The notes under the pieces: generated by a model | Told to the model about the DNA's origin: nothing | Database searches by the model: none | What the model saw: the letters and a program-made list of their open reading frames with translations, nothing else | Shown: piece by piece, positions 1 through 10,215 of the stretch | Position numbering within the stretch: the first letter of the stretch is position 1 | How the letters are laid out: each line of letters starts with the position of its first letter | Assembly (NCBI RefSeq): GCF_963678975.1 | Contig: NC_089280.1 | Span: forward strand, 21,766,916 to 21,830,915 | DNA from: Dysidea avara | Taxonomy: Eukaryota > Porifera > Demospongiae > Dictyoceratida > Dysideidae | Reading direction: 5' to 3' | DNA length: 64,000 nucleotides | Program-made: the position numbers and the translations under genes

Positions 1-577
1 AGAGCAGTCAACCACTCTAATAGAACAGTCACAATTATATTTTCTTTTGAAAGCTACTTAATTTACATATAGATTAAAGCTGAGTTTTCATTAAAATATA
101 AGACTTTGGTGGACAAGCCCCTCCATGCAGAGCCCACAAATAGCATCCATGCTTCAACTTCATGCAATATGTAAAGTTCATTGTTTAAGACATCCTTTGT
201 TCTGCTCCACTGCATGGGAGAGTGCTTAATCTTTCCCATTCTTATTCACTGTGACATTCCAATATATTATATTTAGACACATGCATGTACAGATGGTATA
301 ATTACAGTAGCAGTAGAGATATTTTTCCAGATACTGTCATCCACATACAGCTGGTCTTCAGCTTGCCTAAAAAAAATATTTTTATTGACTGAAATGCCAT
401 TAAATTCAACCTTTTAGTATCCATTTTCAAAAAATTTTCTGGGGGGGGGCATGCCCCAGACCCCCCTAGTTCATACCACAATATAACCTGAATCATGTCA
501 TATAAAAAGGTCCACTTTTCTTCTAAAAGAACCTACCCAGATAAAAGTCTGGCTACGGCCCTGTAGATGGATATTTA
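1..577. repeat. Repeat-rich gene-free stretch at the window start
   Basis: No coding exon seen. Bases 1-32 hold two copies of the dispersed motif ACTCTAATAGAACAGTCA, which recurs at about 16 places in the window. Around 441-475 is a GC-rich palindromic core (runs of G, then GCATGCCCC, then runs of C) embedded in AT-rich DNA; the same core with similar flanks recurs near 13048, 32594 and 60340, so it belongs to a dispersed short element. A sequence ending near 570 (GGCTACGGCCCTGTAG) resembles the end of another short foldback element. Confidence 0.5.
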
Positions 578-1010
578 ATGACTACAATTTCAGTCAGTGT
601 TACCACCATGCTACAAAGTCTCAATTGGCCTACATTACAACAACGTCATAAAAGGATGCGTTTTACTTTGCTGTACAAATCTATTAATGGCCTTTTAGCT
701 CTAAAAATTCCTAATTATTTCACTACGATTCCTAATTATTTCATTATCATCAATCCTACTATTTTACACATATCAGAACAGATGCCTACATAAACAGTTT
801 CTTCCCTAGAACAATAAGAGAATGGAATGATCTCCCTCAACATATTATTGATTCTAACTCACTAGATTTATTTCAGGAACAATTAGATACTTATCTTAAT
901 ACTGCTTTATTGTAATTATTGATTTTTTGTAATTGTTTGGGACAGACCTTGTCTCCTGGGCACAATCAGCTGGTGCTGTCTGCCCAGTATAATAATAATA
1001 ATATACAATG
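578..1010 (+). mobile_element. 3' end of a non-LTR (LINE) retrotransposon, truncated
   Basis: The reading frame from 608 encodes a peptide with LNWPTLQQRH and a following FTLLYKSINGLLAL. After a frame change the sequence continues AYINSFLPRTIREWNDLP and ends in a stop near 914. This layout (L-x-W-P-x-L-x2-R-R, then FLPRTIR-x-WN-x-LP shortly before the stop) is the usual C-terminal end of LINE ORF2 proteins downstream of the reverse transcriptase. A short 3' UTR ends in an AATAATAAT tail at about 990-1000, as expected of a 5'-truncated LINE insertion. No RT catalytic core is present. A related but different copy lies at 36815-37215. Confidence 0.7.
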
Positions 1011-1096
1011 AAAGCGCAGTAGAGACCTGAAGACAGATGACATTTGCTCACGTGCGGTTATTAATAGGGAGTTTATTAATTTTGCGGTCTTGGTTG

Positions 1097-1289
1097 TACA
1101 GTCTATTTCCGGTTGGTTGACTAGAGAAACGAAGTGTTAAAAGTCACGTGCTTGAAAGTAGCCAATGAGATCAGTAGCCTTCAGTTTAAACTAGCGCCGT
1201 CCGCCTGGCGTGAATTTCATTGGTTATTTCTATTCACGTGATATTTTTACATTTGGCTTGCGTGGACAACCAACCTGAAATAGACTGTA
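1097..1289. repeat. 193-bp element with 23-bp terminal inverted repeats covering the kinase-kelch promoter
   Basis: Bases 1097-1119 and 1267-1289 are inverted copies of each other with one mismatch (core CAGTCTATTTC..GGTTGG). Between them lie two CACGTG E-boxes (about 1144 and 1234), a CCAAT box (about 1158) and an inverted CCAAT (about 1217). The kinase-kelch ATG at 1311 is 21 bp past the right repeat, so the whole proximal promoter sits inside this small foldback unit. Confidence 0.6.
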
Positions 1290-1310
1290 TATTGATTTGA
1301 AGTATTTGGT

Positions 1311-3312
1311 ATGTCTACGCGTATGTCTACTCCAGCTGCTCACAGAAAAGAAGACTTGCGTCACCTCGTTATCCCTAAAGAGCGAGTGCAACTTACACGA
1401 AAAACTTTAGGACGTGGATCTTATGGAAAAGTATCATTAATAGAGTATGACGGAACCGCTTGTGCCTGTAAACAACTACGCACCCGTACACTTCAACGCG
1501 AAGATGAAAGGACTAAACGAAAAATTAAAGCAGACTTCTTGCGCGAATGCCATCTCTGGAGCAAATTGCGTCACCCAAATGTCGTACAGTTTCTCGGAGT
1601 ATTTTATCCGACTGGTGACGAATCTGGCCTCCCCTTTGTGATAATGGAGAAGATGAAAAAAACCTTAACCACGGTAGTAAAGAAGTACCCCGACATACCG
1701 CTACTAGTGAAGTTGTCATTGTTACATGATGTAGTCCTTGGCTTGAGATACCTTCATGCTCACTCACCTCCCATTCTCCACCGCGACTTGTCTCCCAACA
1801 ACATACTAGTAACGTCTCATCTTGAAGCAAAGATTACGGACCTTGGTTTAGCGAAAGGAGCTCTGATGGAGGATACCAATCAGCTTACCAAAGCTCCGGG
1901 TACCTTGCAGTTCATGCCGCCAGAAGCTTTAGATGATGAACCGCTGTATGGTCCACCATTGGATATGTTTTCCTTTGGAGGAGTGATTTGTCACATTGCC
2001 AGTGGAAAGTGGCCAGTACCTAAAGCTACAAAACAACGTGATCCTATATCAAAAAGGTATATGGCATTATCTGAGATAGAGCGACGTCAACAATATATAG
2101 ATGATATGACTGGAAGTAGTACAGTCTTGCAGCCATTGGTTAAGTCTTGTTTAGACGAAGATGCTGATGGACGCCCTTCTGCAAAGGAAGCTGCTGAGGA
2201 AATTGAGAAGTTAATGGAGACCTATCAGAAGAAAAATGATCGAGATGGAATTGGGCCTGCTTTATGGTTGGCGGAAATCAAGTGTGAACAAGAAGCCGCG
2301 AAAGCTGCATTGCAGGTGAGCTATTTAGTTAATTGAGAAGTTTAACATTGTTTTCTGTTATTACCAACAGCTATATCCCAAAAATGATATACTACCTGAC
2401 ATTTTCAATGAGCCGGTGAAGATCAACTGGAGAGAAGGAGCCTCTTCTCCACTGAATTTTACAGGTGGCATAGCAGTCGTGCTCCATGATGTAGTGTATT
2501 TAGGAAGTGGTATTGGATCAAAGCAAGGCCCTCTTTATGAAATTGATGCTTACTATCCAAAGACTAATAAGTGGGGAGCAAAAATTGACTGTCCACAATC
2601 ATTGTTTGCTATGACTGTGCATGTTGATAAGTTAGTTATTGTGGGTGGAAAAACAGCAAGTGCCACAAAACCCAAAGTAACTGGTGACATGCTTACTTTT
2701 GAAAAAAATCAGTGGAAGCACTTGTCCACCATGCCTACACCAAGATGGGGTGCCACTGCAGTTTGCTATGAGAGAAAAATTGTTGTGGTAGGTGGAAAAG
2801 GTGAAGATGATACCATATTGAACACTACTGAACTGCTGGACACCGCTACTGGGAATTGGCATACTTGCAATAGTCTCCCCCAACCTATTAGCTTTGCACA
2901 CTCCATATTACTAGATGAAGACAAGATATATGTTTTAGGTGGTTTAGATAAGGAGAGCCAGGCCTCTCAAAAGGTGTTTTCTGCTTCTACAGATTCACTG
3001 TCTGGTGGTAACCAGTTAGTTTGGAGAAGCACTGAAGACATACCATGGCCTGATTCAGTACCAGTAGGATTAGAAGACAGCTATTTACTTGCTGTAGGGG
3101 GAGCTGCAGAGCATAGCACAGTGTGTGCACTGAATAGTAAGAGTTCCTTTACGATGTACAGCTTATGGGAAGCAATTGGAGTCCTTCCAGTACTGACAAG
3201 TACACCGGCTGCAGTAGGAATGGACAATGACATAATCGTATTTGGGGGAACAACCAATAGTAATCAATTTTCCAATGCTGTGCATATTGGAACCATTGTT
3301 AGTGACATTTAA
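1311..3312 (+). CDS. TKL-like protein kinase fused to a kelch beta-propeller
   Basis: Two exons, 1311-2315 and 2371-3312, joined across a 55-bp GT-AG intron in phase 0, give 648 residues. Residues 30-320 are a protein kinase: glycine loop GRGSYGKV (34-41), ATP lysine K54, helix-C glutamate E79, catalytic HRDLSPNN (157-164), DLG in place of DFG (177-179) and PPE (203-205). The HRDLxPxN loop and lack of a tyrosine-kinase HRDLAARN point to a TKL-type Ser/Thr kinase. DLG keeps the metal-binding Asp, so activity is plausible. Residues 336-648 contain kelch repeats with paired-glycine signatures (VIVGGKT, IVVVGGKG, IYVLGGLD, DIIVFGGT) spaced about 50 residues apart, a likely substrate- or partner-binding propeller. 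There is no signal peptide or membrane segment, so it is predicted cytosolic. The start is the first ATG after an upstream stop and directly follows a CCAAT/E-box promoter. The next gene is a kinase-only paralogue. Confidence 0.88.
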
Positions 3313-3538
3313 AGCGTTATTGCATGCATACAGTATAGTATTACTTTTGCTTGTTTGCTAATTTTAAAACTTGTTTTGTCATTAAAGCCATTGTGTATGC
3401 ATACAGTAAAGTGTGTGCATGTCAAGTGATTTTGCTTGGTATAGCTCGCTATTCTGATACTGAGAATATGTGTGTGATTTGTTTTGATTGCTGTAAAACA
3501 GCAACTGAGAACTCTGGTACAACTGCTTGTGCATGGTA

Positions 3539-4129
3539 GTGTATAATCAGTGTAATGGTGGAATGAAATTTTTTAAAGCTCAATATCCTTTTTTTACATC
3601 CAAATAAGTATAATTTTTATACTATTGTGGGAAAGGCTTACTGTAAACACTTACAAGATAGTCCTGTTTCACTTTTCACAAAAATTTTTGCTTAGGCTCC
3701 TAGGTTAGTGGTAAACACATCGTACAGGCTCTGCCCTCTGTGTTCACCCTCCAGTACCTAACTGACAAAGTTGATAGCAAATAAATGAATACTTCATTAT
3801 ACAGTGAATGTACTTTTACAATGCATATACATGTAACTTTTTTATCATTTGGGAATAAGGGTTAAGTCAGGAGTCTTCTTGGTATTCCCAATAAACTGCT
3901 ATTGTGCATGTTCACAACTGACTTTACAGTACATTACTCGGTTACATTGGTAAATTTTGTCTATGGTGAGGTGAATTATGCTAAGAGCTGACTCAAGGGG
4001 TATCCTATTTATTTGCTTACATATAAGGGGAATAGTTAATTGTACTTATTTGGATGTAAAAACTGATATTGAACTTTAAAAAACCAGTATTCCACCATTC
4101 CAGTAGTCCATTCCACTATTTATACACTC
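3539..4129. mobile_element. ~590-bp foldback (MITE-like) element
   Basis: About 85 bp at 3539-3620 (GTGTATAATCAGTG..TACATCCAAATAAGTA) recur inverted at 4040-4129 (TACTTATTTGGATGTA..TATACAC), with scattered mismatches. The interior has no ORF. The size, long inverted ends and absence of coding potential fit a non-autonomous DNA transposon between the two kinase genes. Confidence 0.65.
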
Positions 4130-4651
4130 CTCTTACATGTGCATCGCCATTGGATAGCTATATGTGATCTGTTGTTAATTAATGACAGGTAATTATTTAT
4201 GCCGGATTGAATGGTAATTTAAATAGTGTAGCTATCATGATACTATATGATTGAACTACCACAAATCCCAAGCATTAGAGTGATTGAAGGATATGGTCTG
4301 CTGCATATTATTGCTATGAGCATTACAAGTGAACCATTCCAAAGCATTGTATAGTATAGCTACTCTATGACTTGAAAATGCTGTGGCTGAAGTATTAGCT
4401 AACATTCACTGGCTTGCTTGCAGTTTATATATTACACTAAACCGCATTATACTACCATATTAGCTACTGAATTGATTCGCAGAATTCTCGAATCTCAACA
4501 CCGCCCATCACTACTATTGACTTCACCTATAAAATTTAATTGAGCGGTTAAGTTGGGGAAATCCGCACTACATGTGACATGATACCATAGGCAAACAGCC
4601 CGCGCTGTTAGGAGTAAACCGGGGAGTAAACATTATAACCCTAAACTTTTG

Positions 4652-5773
4652 ATGATGGCTTCGAGTTCTCAACCTGCAGCTGGACCCAAGGCTGAAACTG
4701 TAGAAACTGAATCAGAAACGTTAAAACACCTTGTTATTTCAAAAGATCGAGTGAGTTTCACTGATTTGGAATTAGGACGTGGATCTTTCGGGAAGGTCAC
4801 CGAGATCAAATACGACGGGAAGTCGTGTGCCGCTAAGGAAATCCACTCATTGTTACTGCTTGATGTAGAACCTAAAGGATTAGAGGTGACACGAAGAAAT
4901 TTCTTACGAGAATGTGAACTTTGGAGCACGATACGCCACCCAAACGTTGTTCAATTTCTTGGAGTATGCTATCGCTCCGCTGATGACCAATCCCGACTGC
5001 CCGTTATAGTTATGGAGAAGATGCGAGGTAGTGTAACAACACTTGTGGAAAAGCAAGAAAATATACCCTTTCTAGTGAAGCTCTCAATACTACAAGATGT
5101 GTCACTTGGTTTGAGGTGTCTACACAGTCGTGCTACACCAATTGTCCATCGTGACTTGACACCAAACAACATACTATTAACACCTTACCTTGAAGCAAAA
5201 ATCACAGATCTTGGTGTAGCCAAAGCTATCATGCCAAATAACAAAACAACAATGTCAAAAGCTCCTGGAACTACTGTATTTATGCCCCCAGAAGCGTTAG
5301 ACGATAAGCCACGATATGGACCACCGTTAGATGTATTTTCCTTTGGTGGGGTGATTCTCCACATCACCAGCCGACAATGGCCAAATCCTAAAGCGGCTAA
5401 AAAGTTGGATCCTTCTACTAATGTTCGAGTTGCTTTGTCTGAAGTACAGCGGCGTCAGCAATACATAGATATGATGACTGGAAGTGATGCAGACTTGAAA
5501 CCATTGGTTGTTAAATGTTTGGATGATGTTGCAAATGTACGTCCTTCAGTGGAAGAGATTTCTGAGAGTATCAAACAAATGAAAGAGGTTTTTAAGAAAA
5601 GGAGTACTCGTGATGGAATGGGTCGCATATTATGGTTAGCAGAAATCACACTTAAGGAAACTAAGCAAACAGCAATTTCAGATCTATTAAAGGTGTGTTT
5701 GATTTGTAGTTATATTATGAAGTTGTTACATATTGTTTATATATAGGAACATCTGACTCAGAAAGGAGTTTAG
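4652..5773 (+). CDS. TKL-like protein kinase, paralogue of the kinase-kelch gene without the propeller
   Basis: Exon 1 is 4652-5692, then a 54-bp GT-AG intron, then exon 2 at 5747-5773, giving 355 residues. Kinase landmarks are the glycine loop GRGSFGKV (42-49), K62, helix-C E87, HRDLTPNN (166-173), DLG (186-188) and a PPE near 212. It matches the first kinase throughout, for instance FLRECELW, RHPNVVQFLGV and RRQQYID. The intron is in the same phase and alignment position as in the kinase-kelch gene, but here the second exon encodes only EHLTQKGV and a stop, so the kelch half is absent. No kelch-like sequence was found in the next kilobase. It may be a cytosolic kinase regulated differently from its neighbour. 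ATGs at 4652 and 4655 are adjacent, and either could start. Confidence 0.85.
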
Positions 5774-6460
5774 CAAACAGATTTTCAAATTAGCATGTGG
5801 GTCAAAATATTTTATATTTAAAGATTTACTATTGTGTCACATGGTGCAAGCTGTAGCTGTTTATGACCGTATATATGTATTCACTATGTAGATTTGTGTT
5901 GAACATGATAGTGTACTGTGTGATGGATTATTGGTGGCCATGCACATACTAAACCATCATGTGTGGCCAAGAAAATTTGTCATGTGTGCCACACTGTGTA
6001 TATATATTGACATACAGAAAGAAAAAAAAACGCTATCTGCATATGGTCCCTTCCAAAGTACACTATTTTTGCAATATAGCTGCCTGGTAGGTAGTGCAAG
6101 CCTTACACCAAACTTGCCCCAGCCATTTACAAAGATATGGCCGGGTGACAATTTTTTCTTCATTGTTTTTTCATATAGGCCAAGATTTTCCTTCTTTTTG
6201 CACAGTTTGCAAAAATTGTTATAAAAATGTGATCGTGTAACTCAATTGCTCTGCAATTTGGTACAAATGAAGAGCATATAAAGTAAGGTCATGAGATAAA
6301 ATACGTACTTATGATGATGCTGTACGACTTATTGTGATAAAGATAATGTTTTTATAATTATCAAGATGGTAATAAACTGCTGTATATCAACAACAGTCAG
6401 AGGGTACACTAATTGTGAGTGACAAGACCATTAAAGTTTTAAATTGATAATAAATATTAA
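5774..6460. other. Gene-free stretch with a decayed repeat body
   Basis: No exon recognised. At about 6040-6300 the sequence resembles the ~700-bp body of the composite element described for 6461-9245 (phrases such as TTTGCACAGTTTGCAAAA and AATTTGGTACAAATG), but head, array and foldback are missing. It looks like an older fragment of that family. Confidence 0.4.
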
Positions 6461-7169
6461 TCAAGACACACGATAGTGTGTCGCGTGGCCAAGTACAGCC
6501 AGTAAGGGTGCAACAAACAAGTGAGTATTTTACAGGAACCAACAAAACTCCATTTTCACACATCTATAGCTCGATAGTGCCTGTCCAGAAATTAACCATT
6601 TTTGCTGTGGTAATTTCCTCGAGGTGGGGCACCTCCCATTTCAAATTTGAGCTGAATCCGCCAAGTCATCACTAAGATATGCGTCTTCAAAGTTTGCCTT
6701 AGTTTCTTCGTATATTTTTCTTCTTTTTGCAACACTTAGATAACTCATGCATGCTGTAGTTGATTTTCTTCAAATCTGGAGGGCAGTAAGAACGTAATGC
6801 AGCACATTTACAGTCCAACTTTGGAAAACATCGGATAAAGAACAAGGGAGTTATACACAATTTTTGAAAAATGCAATAGCAATTTTTTGTCAAGGCCACA
6901 GGGTAAACCACTTGAAGGAATGACTTGAAAATTAGTCTGTACATGGAGTAACTATCGTAGTGTGGTTTGAAAGAAATCACACTAACAATCATGGAGTTAT
7001 AACAAAAACGCCAACTATGTGTAAAAAGTGCATGATCAGCTGAAAATAGGTAGAGAGGTAGATTAATTGCTTTAGAACAATCTTTCAGTGGTTTATAAGG
7101 AATCAGATAAAAACTACTAAGTTATACCACGAAAGTCAACTAGGTGTAACAAGTGCATGATCAAGATAC

Positions 7170-8705
7170 TCTAATGGTGCAGTCACCCTAATAGAACATT
7201 CAGCATCATAATAAGTCTCTCTATTAGAATGTTCAGCTACAATCAAGTCACCATGTAGAGAGTTCAACTAACAAATCACCCAAAAGAGAGTTCAACTCAC
7301 CCTGTGGAGACTACCCTGTAGAGAGTTCAGCTACAAACAAGTCTCCCTGGTGAGAGGTCAGCCACAAACAAGGTACTTGTGGAGTTAAGCTTGAAAAGTC
7401 ACCAGTGAGTGTCCAGCTACAAACAAGTCACCCTGTAAAGATTTCAGGTAAGTCACAATGTGGAGATTTCAGCTTTGTCCAAATCACCCTGTGGAGATAG
7501 AGTTGAGCCACAAACAAGTCACCTTGTAGAGAGTTCAGCTACAAAAAATAACCCAAAATCACACTGTGGAGAGTTCAGCCACAAACTAGTCAACTGTAAA
7601 ATTCAGTTTAAAAGTCATCCTATAAGAGAGTTCAGCTGCAAACAAGTCACCCTGTAGAGATTTCAGCTAGCTACGTACAAACAACCACTTTGTGGAATCT
7701 CAGCTACAAACAAGTCACCTGGAAGAGAGTTCAGCTATGAATAATTTACACAAACAGGTCACCCTGAAGAGAGTTCAGCTACAAAAATCACCCTGTGGAG
7801 AGTTCAGCTACAAAAGTAATTGCTTTTGGAAAATTCAGCCACTAACAAGTAACCTTGTAGAGAGTTTAGTAAGCAAGTCAACCCCTAGGGTATTCAACTA
7901 CAAACGAGTCACTCAGTAGTCGGTACAGAGTTCAGCTATAAACAAATCACCCTGTGGAAATTTCAACTAAGAAATAAACCACCCTGTAAAGAGTTCAGCT
8001 AGCCCTGTAGGGAGTACAGCTACAAACAAGTCACCTGGTAGAGAGTTTAGCTACAAACAAGCCACCCTGAAGAGATGTTCAGCTGCAAACAAATTCCTAT
8101 TTCGAAGGAGGATCAGCCACAAACAGTCACTCCTACAACAAATCATCCTGTGGAGAGTTCAGCTACAAAAATCACCCATTAGAGCATTCCGCTACTAACA
8201 AATCACTCTGTAGAAAGTTCAACTATAAACTAATCACCTGTGGAGAATTCAGTATTAAACAAGTCACCCTGAAGAGATTTCTGCTACAAAAAAGTCACTC
8301 TTTAGAGAGTTTAGCTACAAACAAATCATCCGGAGAGAGTTCAGTTATAATAAAGTCATCCTGTACAGATCTAGAGTTCAGCTACAAACAAATCACCCTG
8401 TAGAGAATTCAGCTACAAACAAGTCACCTTGTAGATAGTTCAGCTACAACAAGTCATTCTGAAGAGAGTCCAACTACATAAAGAGATCAGCCAGACAAGT
8501 CACCCTGCAGAGAGTTCAGCTATCTTGCAGTTCTTTCCATAAAGGGTTTAATTAGGTTACGAGTCACTCTGTGGTGAGTTCAACTACAAACCATTCACCA
8601 TGTAGTCAAAGAGTACAGCTACATTACGAGTCTCCCTGTAGAAATTTCAGTTACATACACATTTCCCTGTAGAGTATTCAACTGCGGACAGCTCAACCTG
8701 TGACA
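7170..8705 (+). repeat. Degenerate 31-bp tandem array (about 45-50 units)
   Basis: The unit reads approximately CTACAAACAAGTCACCCTG followed by TAGAGAGTTCAG, 31 bp, repeated with many substitutions and short indels. It is the internal array of composite copy 1 and shares the unit with arrays at 30540-31285 (same strand) and 21520-21880 (opposite strand). Confidence 0.85.
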
Positions 8706-8847
8706 TAGTTTTTATCATCAGTCAACACAATTAAGTAATATTGCCTAAATGTACATGTAGCTAAACAAACCATTAAAATCTTCTTCCTCATAATAATCTT
8801 CTCCCTATAGTAAAGAAAAAGACAAGTTAAAAGGAAATACCTAAAAC

Positions 8848-9236
8848 TGGCCATAGGCTGGCTTTAAGTATGAAATTACAAAAAGAAGTGATATCTAATC
8901 AAAAAACAACCAAGCTGTAAAAAAAGGGTACGGCCTCCAAAAAAGCCAGGATGAAAAAAAGATGTGAAACCAAAGGTGATGGCCAAGAAATGGCTGCGAT
9001 GGTAGGTTAATGGCAAAAATTTTAATAACAATTCAGATGAATTTGGTGCCAAATCTTAGTGAAACTTGGAGGAGGCAATGTAAATTCATCTGAATTGTTG
9101 TTATTAAAATTTTTACCACTAACCTACCATCACAGCCATTTCTTGGCCACCACCTTTGATTTCACATCTTTGTTTCACCCTGGCTTTTTTGGAGGCCATG
9201 CCCTTTTTTACAGCTTGGCTGTTTTTTGATTAGATA
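8848..9236. repeat. ~390-bp foldback element, copy 1
   Basis: The left arm (AAGCTGTAAAAAAAGG.., GCCAAGAAATGGCTGCGATG, GGTAGGTTAATGG) recurs inverted in the right arm (CCATCACAGCCATTTCTTGG, ACAGCTTGGCTG). Arms of about 180 bp enclose a short loop. Further copies lie at 20398-20770 and 31325-31712. Decayed relatives of one arm lie near 9890-9980 and 10270-10340. Confidence 0.8.
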
Positions 9237-10005
9237 TTGCTATTTGCACTTATACAGCTATTCCATGCCATAATTTGTTATCAAGATGATATCATAAAAA
9301 TTTAATGATTTCCATTATCAAAAGATTTTTTTTGTTATCACTCAGCCCTAGAATAAAGGTGAATTCACCAAGTTTTCTACGAGTATGATAAAAATTGACA
9401 AAGTTTATTCATATAAAAAAGATCAAAATTTTCTCATGGCTGCAGAGTAAATCAGGTACAGAAATAACTGTAGGTTAACCATTGTAGCAATGTCTTTTTA
9501 TGGTTAGAAAGGAATTGGAGTAATAGCAACAGAGTTACAAAGCATAAAAACAAACAACTGTATAAAATCGTGGAGCTGAGATACTCTAAAACAGTCACCA
9601 TGGGGTAAAAAAAACTGCCAAACTGTCTGGTTTTAAACCAGGGACCTCCACACCTATAGCATCCAAATCCTATTGCCATGGGCTGCTCACCTAAATTTAT
9701 ACCCCACTTGATTTATAATTTCAGCATAGGTCTACCGAGGAAATTCTAGAAAATTTTATGTGAAGTCCACAAAAATTGTGCACTCTATTAGAGAGAATTA
9801 CAACAAATAGCCATAAAATATGCAATGCAATAACTGCTGTCTTTATATAGTCATCATTAATTTATGAGTAAACTTCAAAAGCCGTGGCCTTTAAAGCATG
9901 TACACCTGGGGTTAAAAGATTATGACATCAAAGGTGGCAGCTAAGAAATGGCTGCAATGATGTCATGCTTATTTAAAATTTCTAGCCAAGTAGCCATACA
10001 GTATA

Positions 10006-10215
10006 CAGTGCTCCCTCAATTATCCAACCTTTGATTGTTCAAACACACAATTATCTGAACAGTAGAAATGACTGTTCTATTGGAGTATTTTGTCTAAGGT
10101 GTGTAGAGTAATTGAACAAGGCTCTGTATATAAATGTGTGGGCTTTATTCATCTGAACTTTTGATTATCTGAACACATCTTGGTACCAAGGGGTCATATA
10201 ATCAAGGGAGCACTG
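10006..10215. mobile_element. pogo/Tigger-type MITE with TA target duplication
   Basis: It starts CAGTGCTCCCTCAATTATCC and ends with the inverted GGGAGCACTG, flanked on both sides by TA. A CAGTG end followed by a run resembling CCTCGATTATCCGAAC is typical of pogo-like Tc1/mariner elements. There is no coding capacity. The interior carries the dispersed motif TGACTGTTCTATTGGAGTAT. A close copy is at 48349-48541. Confidence 0.8.

Larger units (their letters stand above)
6461..9245 (+). mobile_element. Composite repeat element, copy 1 (head, body, 31-bp array, foldback)
   Basis: The head TCAAGACACACGATAGTGTG (6461) contains a short inverted repeat ACACAC..GTGTGT and is followed by a ~650-bp non-coding body and the CTCTAATAGA motif (about 7170). 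Then come some 1.5 kb of degenerate ~31-bp tandem units (7170-8705) and a ~390-bp foldback (about 8848-9236). The same order is found at 20388-22700 on the minus strand and 29734-31722 on the plus strand. No protein is encoded. A 5' sub-terminal inverted repeat, an internal tandem array and a 3' stem-loop recall Helentron-associated/DINE-1-like non-autonomous Helitrons. That class assignment is inference. Confidence 0.65.

Noticed and set aside
5931-6224. 97-codon open frame after the second kinase
   Set aside because: The sequence is a decayed fragment of the composite repeat body; no domain or splice context.
7170-8705. CRISPR-like array of ~31-bp repeats
   Set aside because: The repeats are directly joined with no unique spacers, are highly degenerate, recur in both orientations elsewhere, and sit within an animal-type genome with no cas genes.
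9600-9690. Functional tRNA gene on the minus strand
   Set aside because: A B-box-like GGTTTAAAACC is present, but I could not form a cloverleaf with a proper acceptor stem or anticodon arm.
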